Shown here: positions 1-9,358 of the stretch, in pieces
How positions within the stretch are numbered: the stretch's first letter is position 1
Layout of the letters: each line of letters opens with the position of its first letter
Assembly: GCA_900074745.1 (NCBI GenBank)
Contig: LT598469.1
Location: 248,001-312,000, forward strand
Length of the DNA: 64,000 nucleotides
Reading direction: 5' to 3'
DNA from: Lachancea mirantina
Taxonomy: Eukaryota; Ascomycota; Saccharomycetes; Saccharomycetales; Saccharomycetaceae
Translations under genes and position numbers: made by a program
The notes under the pieces: generated by a model
Database searches by the model: none
The model's input: only the letters and a program-made list of their open reading frames with translations
What the model was told of the DNA's origin: nothing

Positions 1-289
1 TGTTCTCATAATGTTGAAGAACTGGCGATCTCTGTTGTACAACGTAAAGATCGCGCTGTTGGTCGTAAAAAAGCTCTAAAGCAGTCGTATACCTTTTGTC
101 TGTTACGGAATCGTACAGGGCTGCTTTCTGGCCCGGTACGTGATCTAGGGGACCAACAAATGGGTAAAGATGCAAACTGGTCAGTTCTTGAACGAATTTG
201 AACCGGGGACTCAGCGAATGCAGCAAAAGATCCGTGGAAAGTTGGGGAACATTACCTGTCGACACCAGAGGTAATAATAGTGTAGTCAT
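1..289 (-). CDS. ADD66: Proteasome assembly chaperone Add66/Pba2 (5' part only)
   Basis: The reverse strand from the ATG at 289-287 is open to the window edge, giving the first 96 residues; the rest lies outside. The start MTTLLLPLVSTGNVPQLS matches the S. cerevisiae Add66 start (VLPLVSVGNIPQLS), and FVGPLD and ALELFYDQQR also fit. Add66 (Pba2) pairs with Pba1 to guide assembly of the 20S proteasome alpha ring in the cytosol. Context supports the call: ADD66 (YKL206C) is next to LOS1 (YKL205W) in S. cerevisiae, and LOS1 is two genes away here, with LIA1 and HAM1 interleaved as expected in a non-duplicated genome. It is divergent from LIA1. Confidence 0.85.
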   Translation of the reverse strand, partial: MTTLLLPLVSTGNVPQLSTDLLLHSLSPRFKFVQELTSLHLYPFVGPLDHVPGQKAALYDSVTDKRYTTALELFYDQQRDLYVVQQRSPVLQHYEN

Positions 290-887
290 TGTATTAAATT
301 TAGGGGCTATAGAACCTGCTAGAACCGCTGGTTAAGCAGAATGAGGTAGTCTAAAGGTTAATCTATAATGAAGAGCACCGATTTAATCAAGAAGTCACGT
401 GAGAATTTTAAAACCGTCAATATATCAGAAACGGATCGTTGAAATGATTCCAAAGTTGACAACGACGCCTTTATACCTTTATGTTACACTTGAAAGATGC
501 TTTCACTGGCTAGAAAACTCAAATGCTTTCAATTCAAATATATTTTTAATCTATAGCTGCATATTACTATCATGTATGCGCTAAATTTTGCGGAAAAACA
601 GAGGAACCACCACCAAAATTCAAATAATTCAGAGAAAGTATCAAATGGCCTTTTACAGGTTTTTCTCCGTTTTGGCTCCTGGAATCGTGTAGAAGTAAAT
701 CATCGGCTTTTATGGTCCGAATGTTGACTCGATTTTGCCGGTTTAACATGGGCATTATCACTCATGTCTTGAAAATTCAAAAAAGTACTCAATAGGTCCT
801 CAGACGCCTTTCTTACCTTGTTAATGATGCTTATTCTGCTTATCGACTCGCGTTGGCTTGCACGGTGTCAGTTTAGTATGCAGTGAC
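290..887. other. Intergenic region between ADD66 and LIA1
   Basis: This is the divergent upstream region of ADD66 and LIA1. Only short open frames of about 60 codons occur and none resembles a known protein. I see no RNA gene. The RRPE and PAC boxes beyond 887 are listed separately. Confidence 0.6.
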
Positions 888-924
888 TGAAAAATTTTTG
901 ATGAGATGACATGCGATGAGCTGA
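888..924 (+). promoter_or_regulatory. RRPE and PAC boxes upstream of LIA1
   Basis: TGAAAAATTTTT at 888-899 matches the RRPE box and GCGATGAGCTGA at 913-924 contains the PAC core GCGATGAG. The pair lies about 150 bp before the LIA1 ATG. In yeast these boxes are bound by Stb3 and by Dot6/Tod6 and mark ribosome-biogenesis and Pol I/III genes. Their close spacing argues against chance, but binding is inferred. Confidence 0.7.
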
Positions 925-1071
925 TGAGATGAGGAAAGAGCCTGATCTTTGGAATCAGGTACGAGCGTATATAACCGCGAAAACTGTTCATAAGCAGTGG
1001 TTCCAAGTGAACATCCCATTCTTTAAGTAGTAAGTGCCAAAAAACCGGTGAAAAGAGTGTGAATTGTGATC

Positions 1072-2040
1072 ATGTCTACGAATTTCGAAAAGCATTTCGA
1101 GGAAGATGTCGATAACTGTACGCTCGAGCAACTACGTGACATTTTGGTAAACAAATCTGGAAACAGTAAGCTGGCTAACCGGTTTCGCGCGTTGTTCAAC
1201 TTGAAGGGTGTTGCAGAAGAGTTCAAACAGGACCAAGGCCAAGCAGACAAAGCGACGCAGTATATCAGCGAAGCGTTTGGCGATACGAGCGAATTGCTTA
1301 AACATGAGGTCGCTTACGTGCTGGGTCAGACTAAAAACATGGTTGGAGCGCCCATTTTGCGTGCCGTGCTTGCAGACGAGGCTCAACAATGCATGGTGCG
1401 GCACGAAGCGGCAGAAGCGCTCGGTGCGTTAGGTGACGCGGAGTCACTACCGGTGCTGGAACAATTTTTCGAAAAGGACCCATTGCTAGAGATCCGTCAG
1501 ACCTGTGAACTTGCCATCGAACGTATCAAATGGCAACACAGCGGTTTGGCTAAGTCTGAAGCTTTGCAAGAATCGCTTTACTCTAGTATTGACCCTGCAC
1601 CACCACTTGCACTTGCCAAAGAATACGACGTCGAGGAGCTTCAACGGATCTTGAACGACCAGAAAAGACCTCTGTTCGAGCGGTACCGGGCCATGTTCAG
1701 ACTCAGAGATGTCGGTACCGATGCAGCGTGTCTTGCGCTCGCTTCGGGGTTCGACGATCCATCTGCGTTGTTCAAACACGAACTTGCTTACGTATTTGGC
1801 CAGATCGGTAACCCAGTTGTCGTTCCAACGTTAATTGAGGTGCTAGGTCGTAAGAACGAGGCTCCCATGGTCAGACATGAGGCTGCCGAGGCTCTTGGAT
1901 CCATTGCCACAGACGACGTTCTACCAGTGCTACAAAAACATTTACAGGACAAAGACGATGTGGTTCGTGAATCTGCCATTGTCGCGCTTGACATGTTCGA
2001 ATATGAGAACAGTACTGAGCTTGAGTACGCTCCCAGCTGA
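1072..2040 (+). CDS. LIA1: Deoxyhypusine hydroxylase (HEAT-repeat di-iron enzyme)
   Basis: The 322-residue protein catalyses the second step of hypusine formation on eIF5A, hydroxylating deoxyhypusine in the cytosol. Family size is about 325 residues. Two halves of HEAT repeats carry four His-Glu iron-ligand pairs: H78-E79 ([10 protein letters not shown]), H111-E112 ([12 protein letters not shown]), H236-E237 ([10 protein letters not shown]) and H269-E270 ([10 protein letters not shown]). The start [14 protein letters not shown] is almost the same as that of S. cerevisiae Lia1, so I use the ATG at 1072; the frame is open slightly upstream but without an ATG. The neighbour HAM1 matches YJR069C next to YJR070C. 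Upstream RRPE and PAC boxes suggest control with ribosome-biogenesis genes. Confidence 0.97.
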   Translation: MSTNFEKHFEEDVDNCTLEQLRDILVNKSGNSKLANRFRALFNLKGVAEEFKQDQGQADKATQYISEAFGDTSELLKHEVAYVLGQTKNMVGAPILRAVLADEAQQCMVRHEAAEALGALGDAESLPVLEQFFEKDPLLEIRQTCELAIERIKWQHSGLAKSEALQESLYSSIDPAPPLALAKEYDVEELQRILNDQKRPLFERYRAMFRLRDVGTDAACLALASGFDDPSALFKHELAYVFGQIGNPVVVPTLIEVLGRKNEAPMVRHEAAEALGSIATDDVLPVLQKHLQDKDDVVRESAIVALDMFEYENSTELEYAPS

Positions 2041-2042
2041 AA

Positions 2043-2119
2043 GTCCGAAGAAACCCTAGTCGGAAAAACTCTGGTCGGAAAAACCCCTAGCCGGAACAAC
2101 ATGCCCGGATAAACTCTGT
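2043..2119. repeat. Degenerate short tandem repeat after LIA1
   Basis: Directly after the LIA1 stop there are about five imperfect copies of a 15-17 bp unit built on TCGGAAAAACYCT. The two central copies are the most alike. It is likely transcribed as 3' UTR. I know of no function. Confidence 0.6.
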
Positions 2120-2356
2120 TCGACAACTTCTATCAAACAACACTGTATATTAACCAAAATTCGAAATACTAGACTTTGGATACCTCCCATGGCCAAATGA
2201 CTCGCCATTGTTAGCGATGTTTAGTTTCCATGGTTTAATAAATTTGTTTAACTGTTTCATTACTATAAAAGTTCCCAGATATAAAGTCAATAGCATATCA
2301 TCGACACTTTAGTGAGGAGCAAAAGACAGGGAAAACGAGAAACCTCGCAGTTCAGG

Positions 2357-2947
2357 ATGGCTTCCAATGAGATAGTCTTCATTACGGGAAATGTAAACAA
2401 GCTGAACGAAGTTCGTATGCTTTTGGCGAACGATGGAGCTCAGAAGCCCTCGTTTACGATCAGAAACATGAACTTGGATCTAGAAGAAGTTCAAGGCGCA
2501 AATCTCGAAGAAATCGCACTGACCAAGTGCAAAGAAGCCGTACAGAAATTGCCAACGGGTCAAGCGGTGTTTGTTGAGGACACGGCGTTGTGCTTCGATG
2601 AGTTCAATGGGCTCCCAGGTGCATACATCAAATGGTTTGTGAAGAGCATGGGAGTCGAAAAAGTCGCACAGATGTTGAACGGATTTGAGAACCGAGGCGC
2701 GAAAGCGGTGACCACGGTTGTGTATGCGGACAACAAGGGCGAATTCCACACGTTCCAGGGTATCACTGCCGGTACGATCGTGAACACGCCGCGTGGGTCT
2801 CGTACGTTTGGTTGGGATTGTATTTTCCAGCCCAATGAGGGCAGCGGAGAGACCTATGCAGAGATGGCCAAAGAACAGAAGAATTTGATTTCACAACGGG
2901 GTCGCGCTTTTGCGAAGTTGAAGATGCATTTGCAAGGTAAATCCTAA
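2357..2947 (+). CDS. HAM1: Inosine triphosphate pyrophosphatase (HAM1 family)
   Basis: The protein hydrolyses ITP, dITP and XTP to monophosphates and so keeps deaminated or analogue purines out of nucleic acids. From the ATG at 2357 it has 196 residues, against 197 in S. cerevisiae. The start MASNEIVFITGNVNKLNEV carries the family TGNxxKxxE substrate loop. The motifs FVEDTALCFDEFNGLPGAYIK and TFGWDCIFQP are standard for the family, as is the final SQRGRAF. The open frame extends 15 codons upstream without family similarity and I exclude them. LIA1 lies upstream on the same strand, and the downstream neighbour LOS1 comes from the sister YKL tract. Confidence 0.96.
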   Translation: MASNEIVFITGNVNKLNEVRMLLANDGAQKPSFTIRNMNLDLEEVQGANLEEIALTKCKEAVQKLPTGQAVFVEDTALCFDEFNGLPGAYIKWFVKSMGVEKVAQMLNGFENRGAKAVTTVVYADNKGEFHTFQGITAGTIVNTPRGSRTFGWDCIFQPNEGSGETYAEMAKEQKNLISQRGRAFAKLKMHLQGKS

Positions 2948-3270
2948 GCGGAGATTCCTCCGCCAGTCATATATAGCCTTAACCACGTAAAGCGTATTGA
3001 TAGGCGCGTAATGTTTCTCTCCAACGGGCAAGAAAATACCAGGTCCTAAGTCTTCCCAAGCAAAGCCATTTCCATCTCGACCTACCCAGCCGCCAGGGAA
3101 AAACCAGAAAGCGCAGAAAATCGGCAAAATTCGCAAGACAAACGTCAACTACAAATCAGGTGCCAACTGCTTTTCAAACTGCTACAATAATTCAGTGTTG
3201 TTGGAATGTCGTCGATGACGTGTGCAATGAGTTACTTAAATGGTCACTCACAATAAGCTCGACGAGCAAA

Positions 3271-3355
3271 CGGTAATGACTAGTGGGAAATAAGTAAATG
3301 GGAATGACTGGTGGGAAATGGGTAGCGGGTAGTGAGTAGCGCTAGTGGGTAATGG
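3271..3355. repeat. G-rich degenerate repeat in the HAM1-LOS1 spacer
   Basis: The segment consists of related pieces such as ACTAGTGGGAAATAAGTAAA, ACTGGTGGGAAATGGGTA and several GGGTAGTGAGTAGCG-like runs. It looks like a decayed minisatellite. The rest of the 2,948-3,838 spacer has no credible ORF. Confidence 0.5.
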
Positions 3356-3383
3356 ATTCTCGTTGGTAAAATGCGAACCAACT

Positions 3384-3448
3384 ATCACGTGACACAACAA
3401 AGAATCACGCGATCAAAGCGTACAAAACGACTTATATAGAATCACGTG
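3384..3448. promoter_or_regulatory. Two Cbf1-type E-boxes (ATCACGTG) upstream of LOS1
   Basis: ATCACGTG occurs at 3384-3391 and 3441-3448, about 400 bp before the LOS1 ATG. The 8-mer fits RTCACRTG, the binding site of Cbf1, whose gene is also in this window. A role at LOS1 is inference. Confidence 0.55.
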
Positions 3449-3838
3449 ACTAAGACCTGATTTATTACCCGCACATCTAATTTTGGCGGTTCAAGATTAT
3501 CATTTTCTCCACAAAGCGTTACGCCTAAGTGAAAAAAAAGTTTTCACACTGATGAGTAGTGATATAAGATCGTAGGTTTCAACACCGATTCTTTGGCTGA
3601 TATAAGAGGCATAAAGCTCGGTTGGGAGCTAAAATTGGTGAGAATTTAGCGTCTAGACTTTTGCACGGAGTCTTAGGCAGGTTTAAACTCGAAAAAGGAG
3701 CAAGATTTGGTGAATTTGCGGGCGAAATTTGACTCATCATTTGATAGTTTCGGGGACGAGGGAAGGAACAACAGGAGGTACTCAGGTGCACAGTCTTGAA
3801 AATTAAGACGGCGTGAACAGGCAGAGCTCGAAAAAAGT

Positions 3839-6800
3839 ATGATCCAGCAAATCCAGCGAGCAGTTGAGGTTGCGAATTCGGCAACAACAGACGTGGAACT
3901 CAAGAAACAAGCGCTTGAGTTTTTAGAACAAGCAAAAGCCAGCGAGACGGCCGCACAGGTGTTTTCGTCGTTGCTGGAAGATGCAAACAGCACGGAAATT
4001 TCGAAATTCGTGGCGTTGCAAGCGCTCAGTGATCTTGTGATTCAAAGTGGCGAGCCCCAACTCCAGTTTATGAAGCAAGCATGTCTCGGGATATTGGCAC
4101 AGAAAGTCGCAGCAGATGTACGAGATCCCGAATATGTGCGTAACAAAATTGCGGAATTTGCGTCGCGACTTTTTTATTGCATGTACGGTAGCTCCAATGG
4201 CAATAGATGGCCTCATTTTTTTCAAGAGTTGGCAAGCGTGTTGAAAATCGAGCCTGTACTTGCAAGTGCCGCGGGGACCAATTTTTCACAATTGGGACTG
4301 GATTTTTACCTCAAGATCTGTCTTTTCATCAACACTGAAATCGCCGATCAAACGTTTGTGAGATCCAAGGATATTCAGAACAAAAACAATCTTTTGAAAG
4401 ATGAAATGCGCGTTGGCGACGTACAATTGCTTGCAAATTTGTGGCTCAACGTGCTGAAATCGTATGGATTACAGCAATCGTCATATCATTCTGCAAATTT
4501 GTCACTTTCATGCATCGGGTCCTACATTTCATGGATAGATATAAACTTGGTCGTAAACCCGGAATACATCAATCACATTATCCAATTTTTGGACTATCGT
4601 GACTCCAAAATCGCATGTGCACAATGTTTGTGCGAAATCGTTTCCAAAAAGATGAAACCTGACGAGAAACTCGCCCTTTTGTCCATGCTTAACCTGACGG
4701 AAAAAGTGGCAGAAATTGGCAATGACGCTGTGGAAATACAAGAACAACTTGCTCGACTTGCCACTTCCGTCGGGCTAGAACTATCCATCATCATCGAGCA
4801 ATGCAACGATAGTAGCGGCGATGCCAAACTCCAAGAAATCGCCGCCGCAGCCGATCATGAAATCATAACACATGTATCTCCGCTCATTTTAAAATTCCTG
4901 GAACATGAATACGACTCTGTCACACAACAGTGTTTCCCCTGCATTTCCCAGTATCTCATTTTTTTGAAAAAAGCGTTTGCAATAGGCGGTAAACCCGGAA
5001 GCGCCATCGCTTTGAATTCAAAGCGTATACCATTAGACCAAGAACACCAAGACTTTCTCATTGCATTAACTGCGGTTTGTTTCAAAAAAATGCGCATTGA
5101 CGAAACTTGTGACGAAGACTCTATAGATGAGCTTGACGAATTTAACGAGACAATAAGATCAAAATTAAAAGTTTTTCAAGACAGCATAGTGATTATAAAC
5201 CCCAGCATTTTCTTACAAAGCATTTCTAACAACATAAGCAGTCTCCAAACTAGTAACGATTGGAGAGACTTGGAATTGGCGTTGTTTCAAATGCATAACC
5301 TCGCAGAGAGCATCCGGAATAATTTATTTGGTCTTAGCAAGAAGGACATTTTCACATCGGAACCACATAATGTGTTCTGCAAATTTCTATCCACTTTTTT
5401 GAATGATCCCAAAATCTTCCAAATTGAAAACGCGCTAATACAGATTTCCTTTTTTGAATTAATTGTTAGACATCACATATTTCTAACCAATGTTCAAACT
5501 TCCGAAAGTAACATTTTGAGCATTTTTTGCAGTCCTTTTGGGATGTTCAGCGCCAAAGAGAGAGTCCGGTTAAGGTCTTGGTATCTTTTCTCGCGATTTG
5601 TGAAATGCACCAAGCCCAAATTGGAAAATTCCATTTTGTCAGACCTTTTGTCTAAGGTTCTTCAACTCTTGCCTATCAAAGCTGCTGATCAAAACCCAGG
5701 CACTGGCGATATTGACACAACGTTTGACAATCAACTCTACTTATTTGAAGGTGTCGGGATCCTAATAGGTTCTAGCGAACTCACAACCTATGAACTCTTG
5801 GATGCTACTTTAGTTCCACTTTTTTCCGATCTCGAGAACTGCATTTCTGCTCCAATTAAGTCACCCGACGTTGTGCTTCAAACGCATCATGTTCTCATGG
5901 CGGTCGGAACTATTACACGCGGTGTCCACTTTGGTATAGTACCTGAGAGTCAAGTGAACAACGCCAACGTCAGCGGTGCACTTTTCCAACGGTCATTGAT
6001 CGAAAAATTTTACAATGTTGCTGAGGTCATTTTGGTAACGCTTTCCTATTTCAACAGACACGAAGTCATTCGCGATGCTGCCAGATTTTCGTTTGCACGT
6101 TTGATCCCAATTTTGAGCGACGAGATTCTACCATTTGCGAGCAGGCTCATTTCAATTTTCCTAAATTGCGAAATGAAAGTAATTGAATTGACCGATTTCT
6201 TGGGCTTCTTAGGTCAAATTGTGCATATGTTCGCCAACAAAGACGCCTGTTTTCAATTGCTGAACAATCTTTTGGGCCCAGTGATCAAAAAAGTCTTTGA
6301 CACGTTACTCTTGGCCTCAGAGACTCCAAATGTTGTGGCAGCGTCCGCAGCTATCGTGGGTGAACCCAGAGCATCAAACGGGAAAAACGTGGTGATAACG
6401 GATACAATTAGGGAGAAAGTGTCCCTGAAAAAGGCGTATTACAATTTCTTGCAATCTTTAATTTCCAACAGTATGGCACCTCTCTTCGTGACAGAAACGA
6501 ACAAAAACCTGTTGCCTACAATACTTGAGGACCTGGTAACCTACACCACGGAAGATATTCACGAAACCTCATCCATGAAACTCTCATTAAGTGTTTTGGT
6601 AAGTTTCGTCAAGATTTTCGGCACGGGATCCTGCAGTGATTCGCAATTGCCAGACTCTGGATGTCCACCAACATTTGATAAAATCGAAGGTTTAAGTGAA
6701 TATTTCATCGCCAAAGTCGTGCCATTGGTATTCGAGATACCGTTCAAAGCAGAGTACGGATTCAACATTCAAGATGGTAGCTGTCGAGTCGTTGCGTGTG

Positions 6801-7006
6801 ACCTGTCGCGAGTTCTGAGCGCCCTACGTTCCATTCATGGCGACGTTAATCAAAACGAATGTTTACGATTCCTAAACGAAATTTATCTACCTCAAATCCA
6901 ATTTCCTCCAGAATTGTCTTTGGATTTTGTCCAGGCGCTGGCGACAATGGATGAGAAGACTTTTGAAAAATATTTCGTCAGTTTCATCAATAACATCACT
7001 ACCTGA
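3839..7006 (+). CDS. LOS1: Exportin-t, tRNA nuclear export receptor
   Basis: The 1,055-residue helical protein belongs to the importin-beta/exportin class and carries tRNA with Ran-GTP from nucleus to cytoplasm. Family members have about 1,000-1,100 residues. The N-terminus (MIQQIQRAVEVANSATTDVE) and the segment FASRLFYCMYGSSNGNRWPHF suit the exportin-1-like amino-terminal repeats; the rest is alpha-solenoid with no short catalytic motif. The ATG at 3839 is the first in frame and fits the family start. Position next to ADD66 (YKL206C) and EAP1 (YKL204W) matches YKL205W LOS1, which I weigh as heavily as sequence because exportins are poorly conserved. No intron is apparent. Confidence 0.92.
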   Translation: MIQQIQRAVEVANSATTDVELKKQALEFLEQAKASETAAQVFSSLLEDANSTEISKFVALQALSDLVIQSGEPQLQFMKQACLGILAQKVAADVRDPEYVRNKIAEFASRLFYCMYGSSNGNRWPHFFQELASVLKIEPVLASAAGTNFSQLGLDFYLKICLFINTEIADQTFVRSKDIQNKNNLLKDEMRVGDVQLLANLWLNVLKSYGLQQSSYHSANLSLSCIGSYISWIDINLVVNPEYINHIIQFLDYRDSKIACAQCLCEIVSKKMKPDEKLALLSMLNLTEKVAEIGNDAVEIQEQLARLATSVGLELSIIIEQCNDSSGDAKLQEIAAAADHEIITHVSPLILKFLEHEYDSVTQQCFPCISQYLIFLKKAFAIGGKPGSAIALNSKRIPLDQEHQDFLIALTAVCFKKMRIDETCDEDSIDELDEFNETIRSKLKVFQDSIVIINPSIFLQSISNNISSLQTSNDWRDLELALFQMHNLAESIRNNLFGLSKKDIFTSEPHNVFCKFLSTFLNDPKIFQIENALIQISFFELIVRHHIFLTNVQTSESNILSIFCSPFGMFSAKERVRLRSWYLFSRFVKCTKPKLENSILSDLLSKVLQLLPIKAADQNPGTGDIDTTFDNQLYLFEGVGILIGSSELTTYELLDATLVPLFSDLENCISAPIKSPDVVLQTHHVLMAVGTITRGVHFGIVPESQVNNANVSGALFQRSLIEKFYNVAEVILVTLSYFNRHEVIRDAARFSFARLIPILSDEILPFASRLISIFLNCEMKVIELTDFLGFLGQIVHMFANKDACFQLLNNLLGPVIKKVFDTLLLASETPNVVAASAAIVGEPRASNGKNVVITDTIREKVSLKKAYYNFLQSLISNSMAPLFVTETNKNLLPTILEDLVTYTTEDIHETSSMKLSLSVLVSFVKIFGTGSCSDSQLPDSGCPPTFDKIEGLSEYFIAKVVPLVFEIPFKAEYGFNIQDGSCRVVACDLSRVLSALRSIHGDVNQNECLRFLNEIYLPQIQFPPELSLDFVQALATMDEKTFEKYFVSFINNITT

Positions 7007-7146
7007 AAAACGGACCCAGAAAGGCGCGAAAGGGATTAACGCTCTACCCATGTGGCAAATTTTCGCTAAAATTGGAAGTTGGTTCCTAATATTTTTCTCT
7101 TTTGTCTCCAGATAAAAGAAAGTGCATTAAAGTCATCAGCATTAGA

Positions 7147-7233
7147 GATATGATCATGAAAAATTCATCCGGGAGTATGTCGGCCGAGTATGATCCTGTC
7201 AGCGGATTAGTAGTGCTGTCTCATGATCATATC
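7147..7233. repeat. 13-bp perfect inverted repeat with ATATC repeats upstream of EAP1
   Basis: GATATGATCATGA at 7147-7159 is the exact reverse complement of TCATGATCATATC at 7221-7233, with 61 bp between them. The right arm runs into further ATATC-type repeats up to about 7250. It lies between LOS1 and EAP1. The remaining 7,007-7,538 spacer holds no credible gene. Confidence 0.65.
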
Positions 7234-7538
7234 ATATCATATCCTATCATTTTCCCAGTGAGAGTGTCAGTATATATACAAGAACGTATGATATCACTGT
7301 GTACGTAAGCGATTCGATATTGATAATAGAGGCAAAATTTTCTAGTAAAACCATTAAGGACCCCTTTTATCAAAATTCTAAGTGAATTTATGATCGCACG
7401 GACCCTTTGAATTCTTTAAATTTGTACGCCACGAGTTAGAGTGCGTTGACTTTATTCATTAAGCTTTTTTTCAGCTTTTCAAACGCTTTTTAGGGCTAAA
7501 TTTGGTCGAAATCACGAGGATAAACCTAAACAACACAT

Positions 7539-9290
7539 ATGTCCATTGAAATCAACGATCCTGCAATCATTTCCGCTACAAAGGGTTCCAGTGGCGCCGG
7601 ATCTGGTGGATCCAATAAGAACTTGGTAGTTTCAGACGATGTCAATGCGTTTATGCAGAGATTAAAGGGAGAAACGACTGCCACGGAAAACACACGCAAT
7701 GGTACGATAGGTGATGAAGCTGGACAAGAGCTTTACAGCTCGACATACAAGCCTGTTGACTCTACGAAAGCGTATATTTACAGCATTGAAGAACTGCAAA
7801 ACTTAAGCAAAAGCGTTACTCCAGAATTGACAGCAACAATCACCGCGTCATTGCCAAAAAAGGGATTCTGGCGTCTTACGAGCCGGCATCCAGATGTCAG
7901 GCGAGCAGAAAATTCGGCTAGGGTGTCCAGCGACAGCGGGGAACCCGTTGCGCTTGACAAAAGAAAGCACAGAAACTCAAGAAGTTCAAGGCGTGGGAGC
8001 CGATTTTCTAAGAATGACAAACATTTCGTTGAGGAAAAAGACATAAAAGTTAATAATGACGATTTGCTTGCACTTGAAGAAGAAATTAAGCCCACTGGCA
8101 ATACCATATCTGATTTCGAAAACTGGAAAGCAAAAATGCGAGAATTAGAGCGTAAGAAGAAAGGAATTGCACTTAAAGAAGAGACAGAACCTTCCAGACC
8201 GTCTCTTGCGCATACTAATGGAAGCTCTTTCTCGGATTTTTTCAATTTGAAAAAAGAAGGTAGCTCCAACTTTGAAGAGCTAGAACCTTCAGACAATCGT
8301 TCTGACACTTCAAAATGCTCACATTCGAGGTTTTCTTCGTTCTTCAATTCCGCATCATCTTCAACCCCGAATATAAATGAGACCCCCATCAACAAGCCCT
8401 TGACACCTAGGGAAAAAGAGGAACCCTTAACGTCTGGTTCAAGGATTCTCTCCTTTTTCGACAGACCTGAGCAGTCTAACGCTCAGAATTCAAATAAAAT
8501 TACAGCTGAAACGTCCAATAGTGGTACTGAGTCTAACAAATCGGGCACTCCAGTACCCCCAAAAGAGCAAACCAACACTTCATTCTTCCAAAATTTGCTC
8601 AACAAAGGAAAGGCTTTCGATGACCTCCAAACGCCTGAACTAACATCTTCTTTCGGAAGTAAACCTGCTCTCAATGAAGGAAACTTAGCCGCATCTTCAG
8701 CTACTAACGCAAGGCACACGGGAGCCCAAGTTCCAGGACCTGGCTCAGTCTCCATTTCTTTACCGGGATCTCAAAAAACACAAGTACCACCGGGTCCACC
8801 AGGTCCACCCGGACCTCCAGGCTTGTCAAGAGTGTCAGGAGGCAAGTCCCAAGGTAATTTTCAAAATTTCCCTATGGGTGTTCCGCTCAACATGCTTCAT
8901 ACTATGGGTCAGCCTTCCATGAACATACCCCCACCTCCAGGGTTTTCACCTTTTCAAGCCCCACCGGGAGTCCAAATTCCCCAACAAGTCTTTCAGAACG
9001 AGATAGCTGGACAGGATGGGAATCGAATGGGTCGCGGAACGCGACAACCACGTCAACCACCCTACGTGGCAGGGGCACCTGGCGTGCCACCACCTGGGTT
9101 TGTTTCCATGCAGGGCGCACCTCCAGGAATGATCCCAGATATCCCTTTGCAAATGAATGGAGTGCTACCTCCTCACGGATATTTTGCACCCCCAGGAGCA
9201 GGGTTCCCCAATTTCAATTATAATCCAACTCCAAACGCATCCGCGCGCCCTCCTCCTCAAAATGTCCAGAGCAACATGCAACAAAAGTGA
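7539..9290 (+). CDS. EAP1: eIF4E-associated protein Eap1
   Basis: The 583-residue protein is a translation repressor that binds cap-binding eIF4E and competes with eIF4G; in S. cerevisiae it also aids mRNA decapping and acts downstream of TOR. YSIEELQ at residues 81-87 fits the eIF4E-binding motif Y-x4-L and matches the S. cerevisiae site YSMNELY. Flanking blocks LPKKGFWRL and ISDFENWKAKMRELE are also shared. The C-terminal half is low-complexity, with a collagen-like run of PPG units near residue 420 and many Pro-Gly-Phe turns. The start MSIEINDPAIIS resembles MELNDPSIISS. The gene order LOS1-EAP1 matches YKL205W-YKL204W. RFC2 converges on it with a 68-bp gap. Confidence 0.9.
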   Translation: MSIEINDPAIISATKGSSGAGSGGSNKNLVVSDDVNAFMQRLKGETTATENTRNGTIGDEAGQELYSSTYKPVDSTKAYIYSIEELQNLSKSVTPELTATITASLPKKGFWRLTSRHPDVRRAENSARVSSDSGEPVALDKRKHRNSRSSRRGSRFSKNDKHFVEEKDIKVNNDDLLALEEEIKPTGNTISDFENWKAKMRELERKKKGIALKEETEPSRPSLAHTNGSSFSDFFNLKKEGSSNFEELEPSDNRSDTSKCSHSRFSSFFNSASSSTPNINETPINKPLTPREKEEPLTSGSRILSFFDRPEQSNAQNSNKITAETSNSGTESNKSGTPVPPKEQTNTSFFQNLLNKGKAFDDLQTPELTSSFGSKPALNEGNLAASSATNARHTGAQVPGPGSVSISLPGSQKTQVPPGPPGPPGPPGLSRVSGGKSQGNFQNFPMGVPLNMLHTMGQPSMNIPPPPGFSPFQAPPGVQIPQQVFQNEIAGQDGNRMGRGTRQPRQPPYVAGAPGVPPPGFVSMQGAPPGMIPDIPLQMNGVLPPHGYFAPPGAGFPNFNYNPTPNASARPPPQNVQSNMQQK

Positions 9291-9358
9291 AATGAACTCA
9301 CATTACCGGAGCACAACACAGAGCAAACGGGAGTGGTTTCCATTACAAATCTTTAAGA

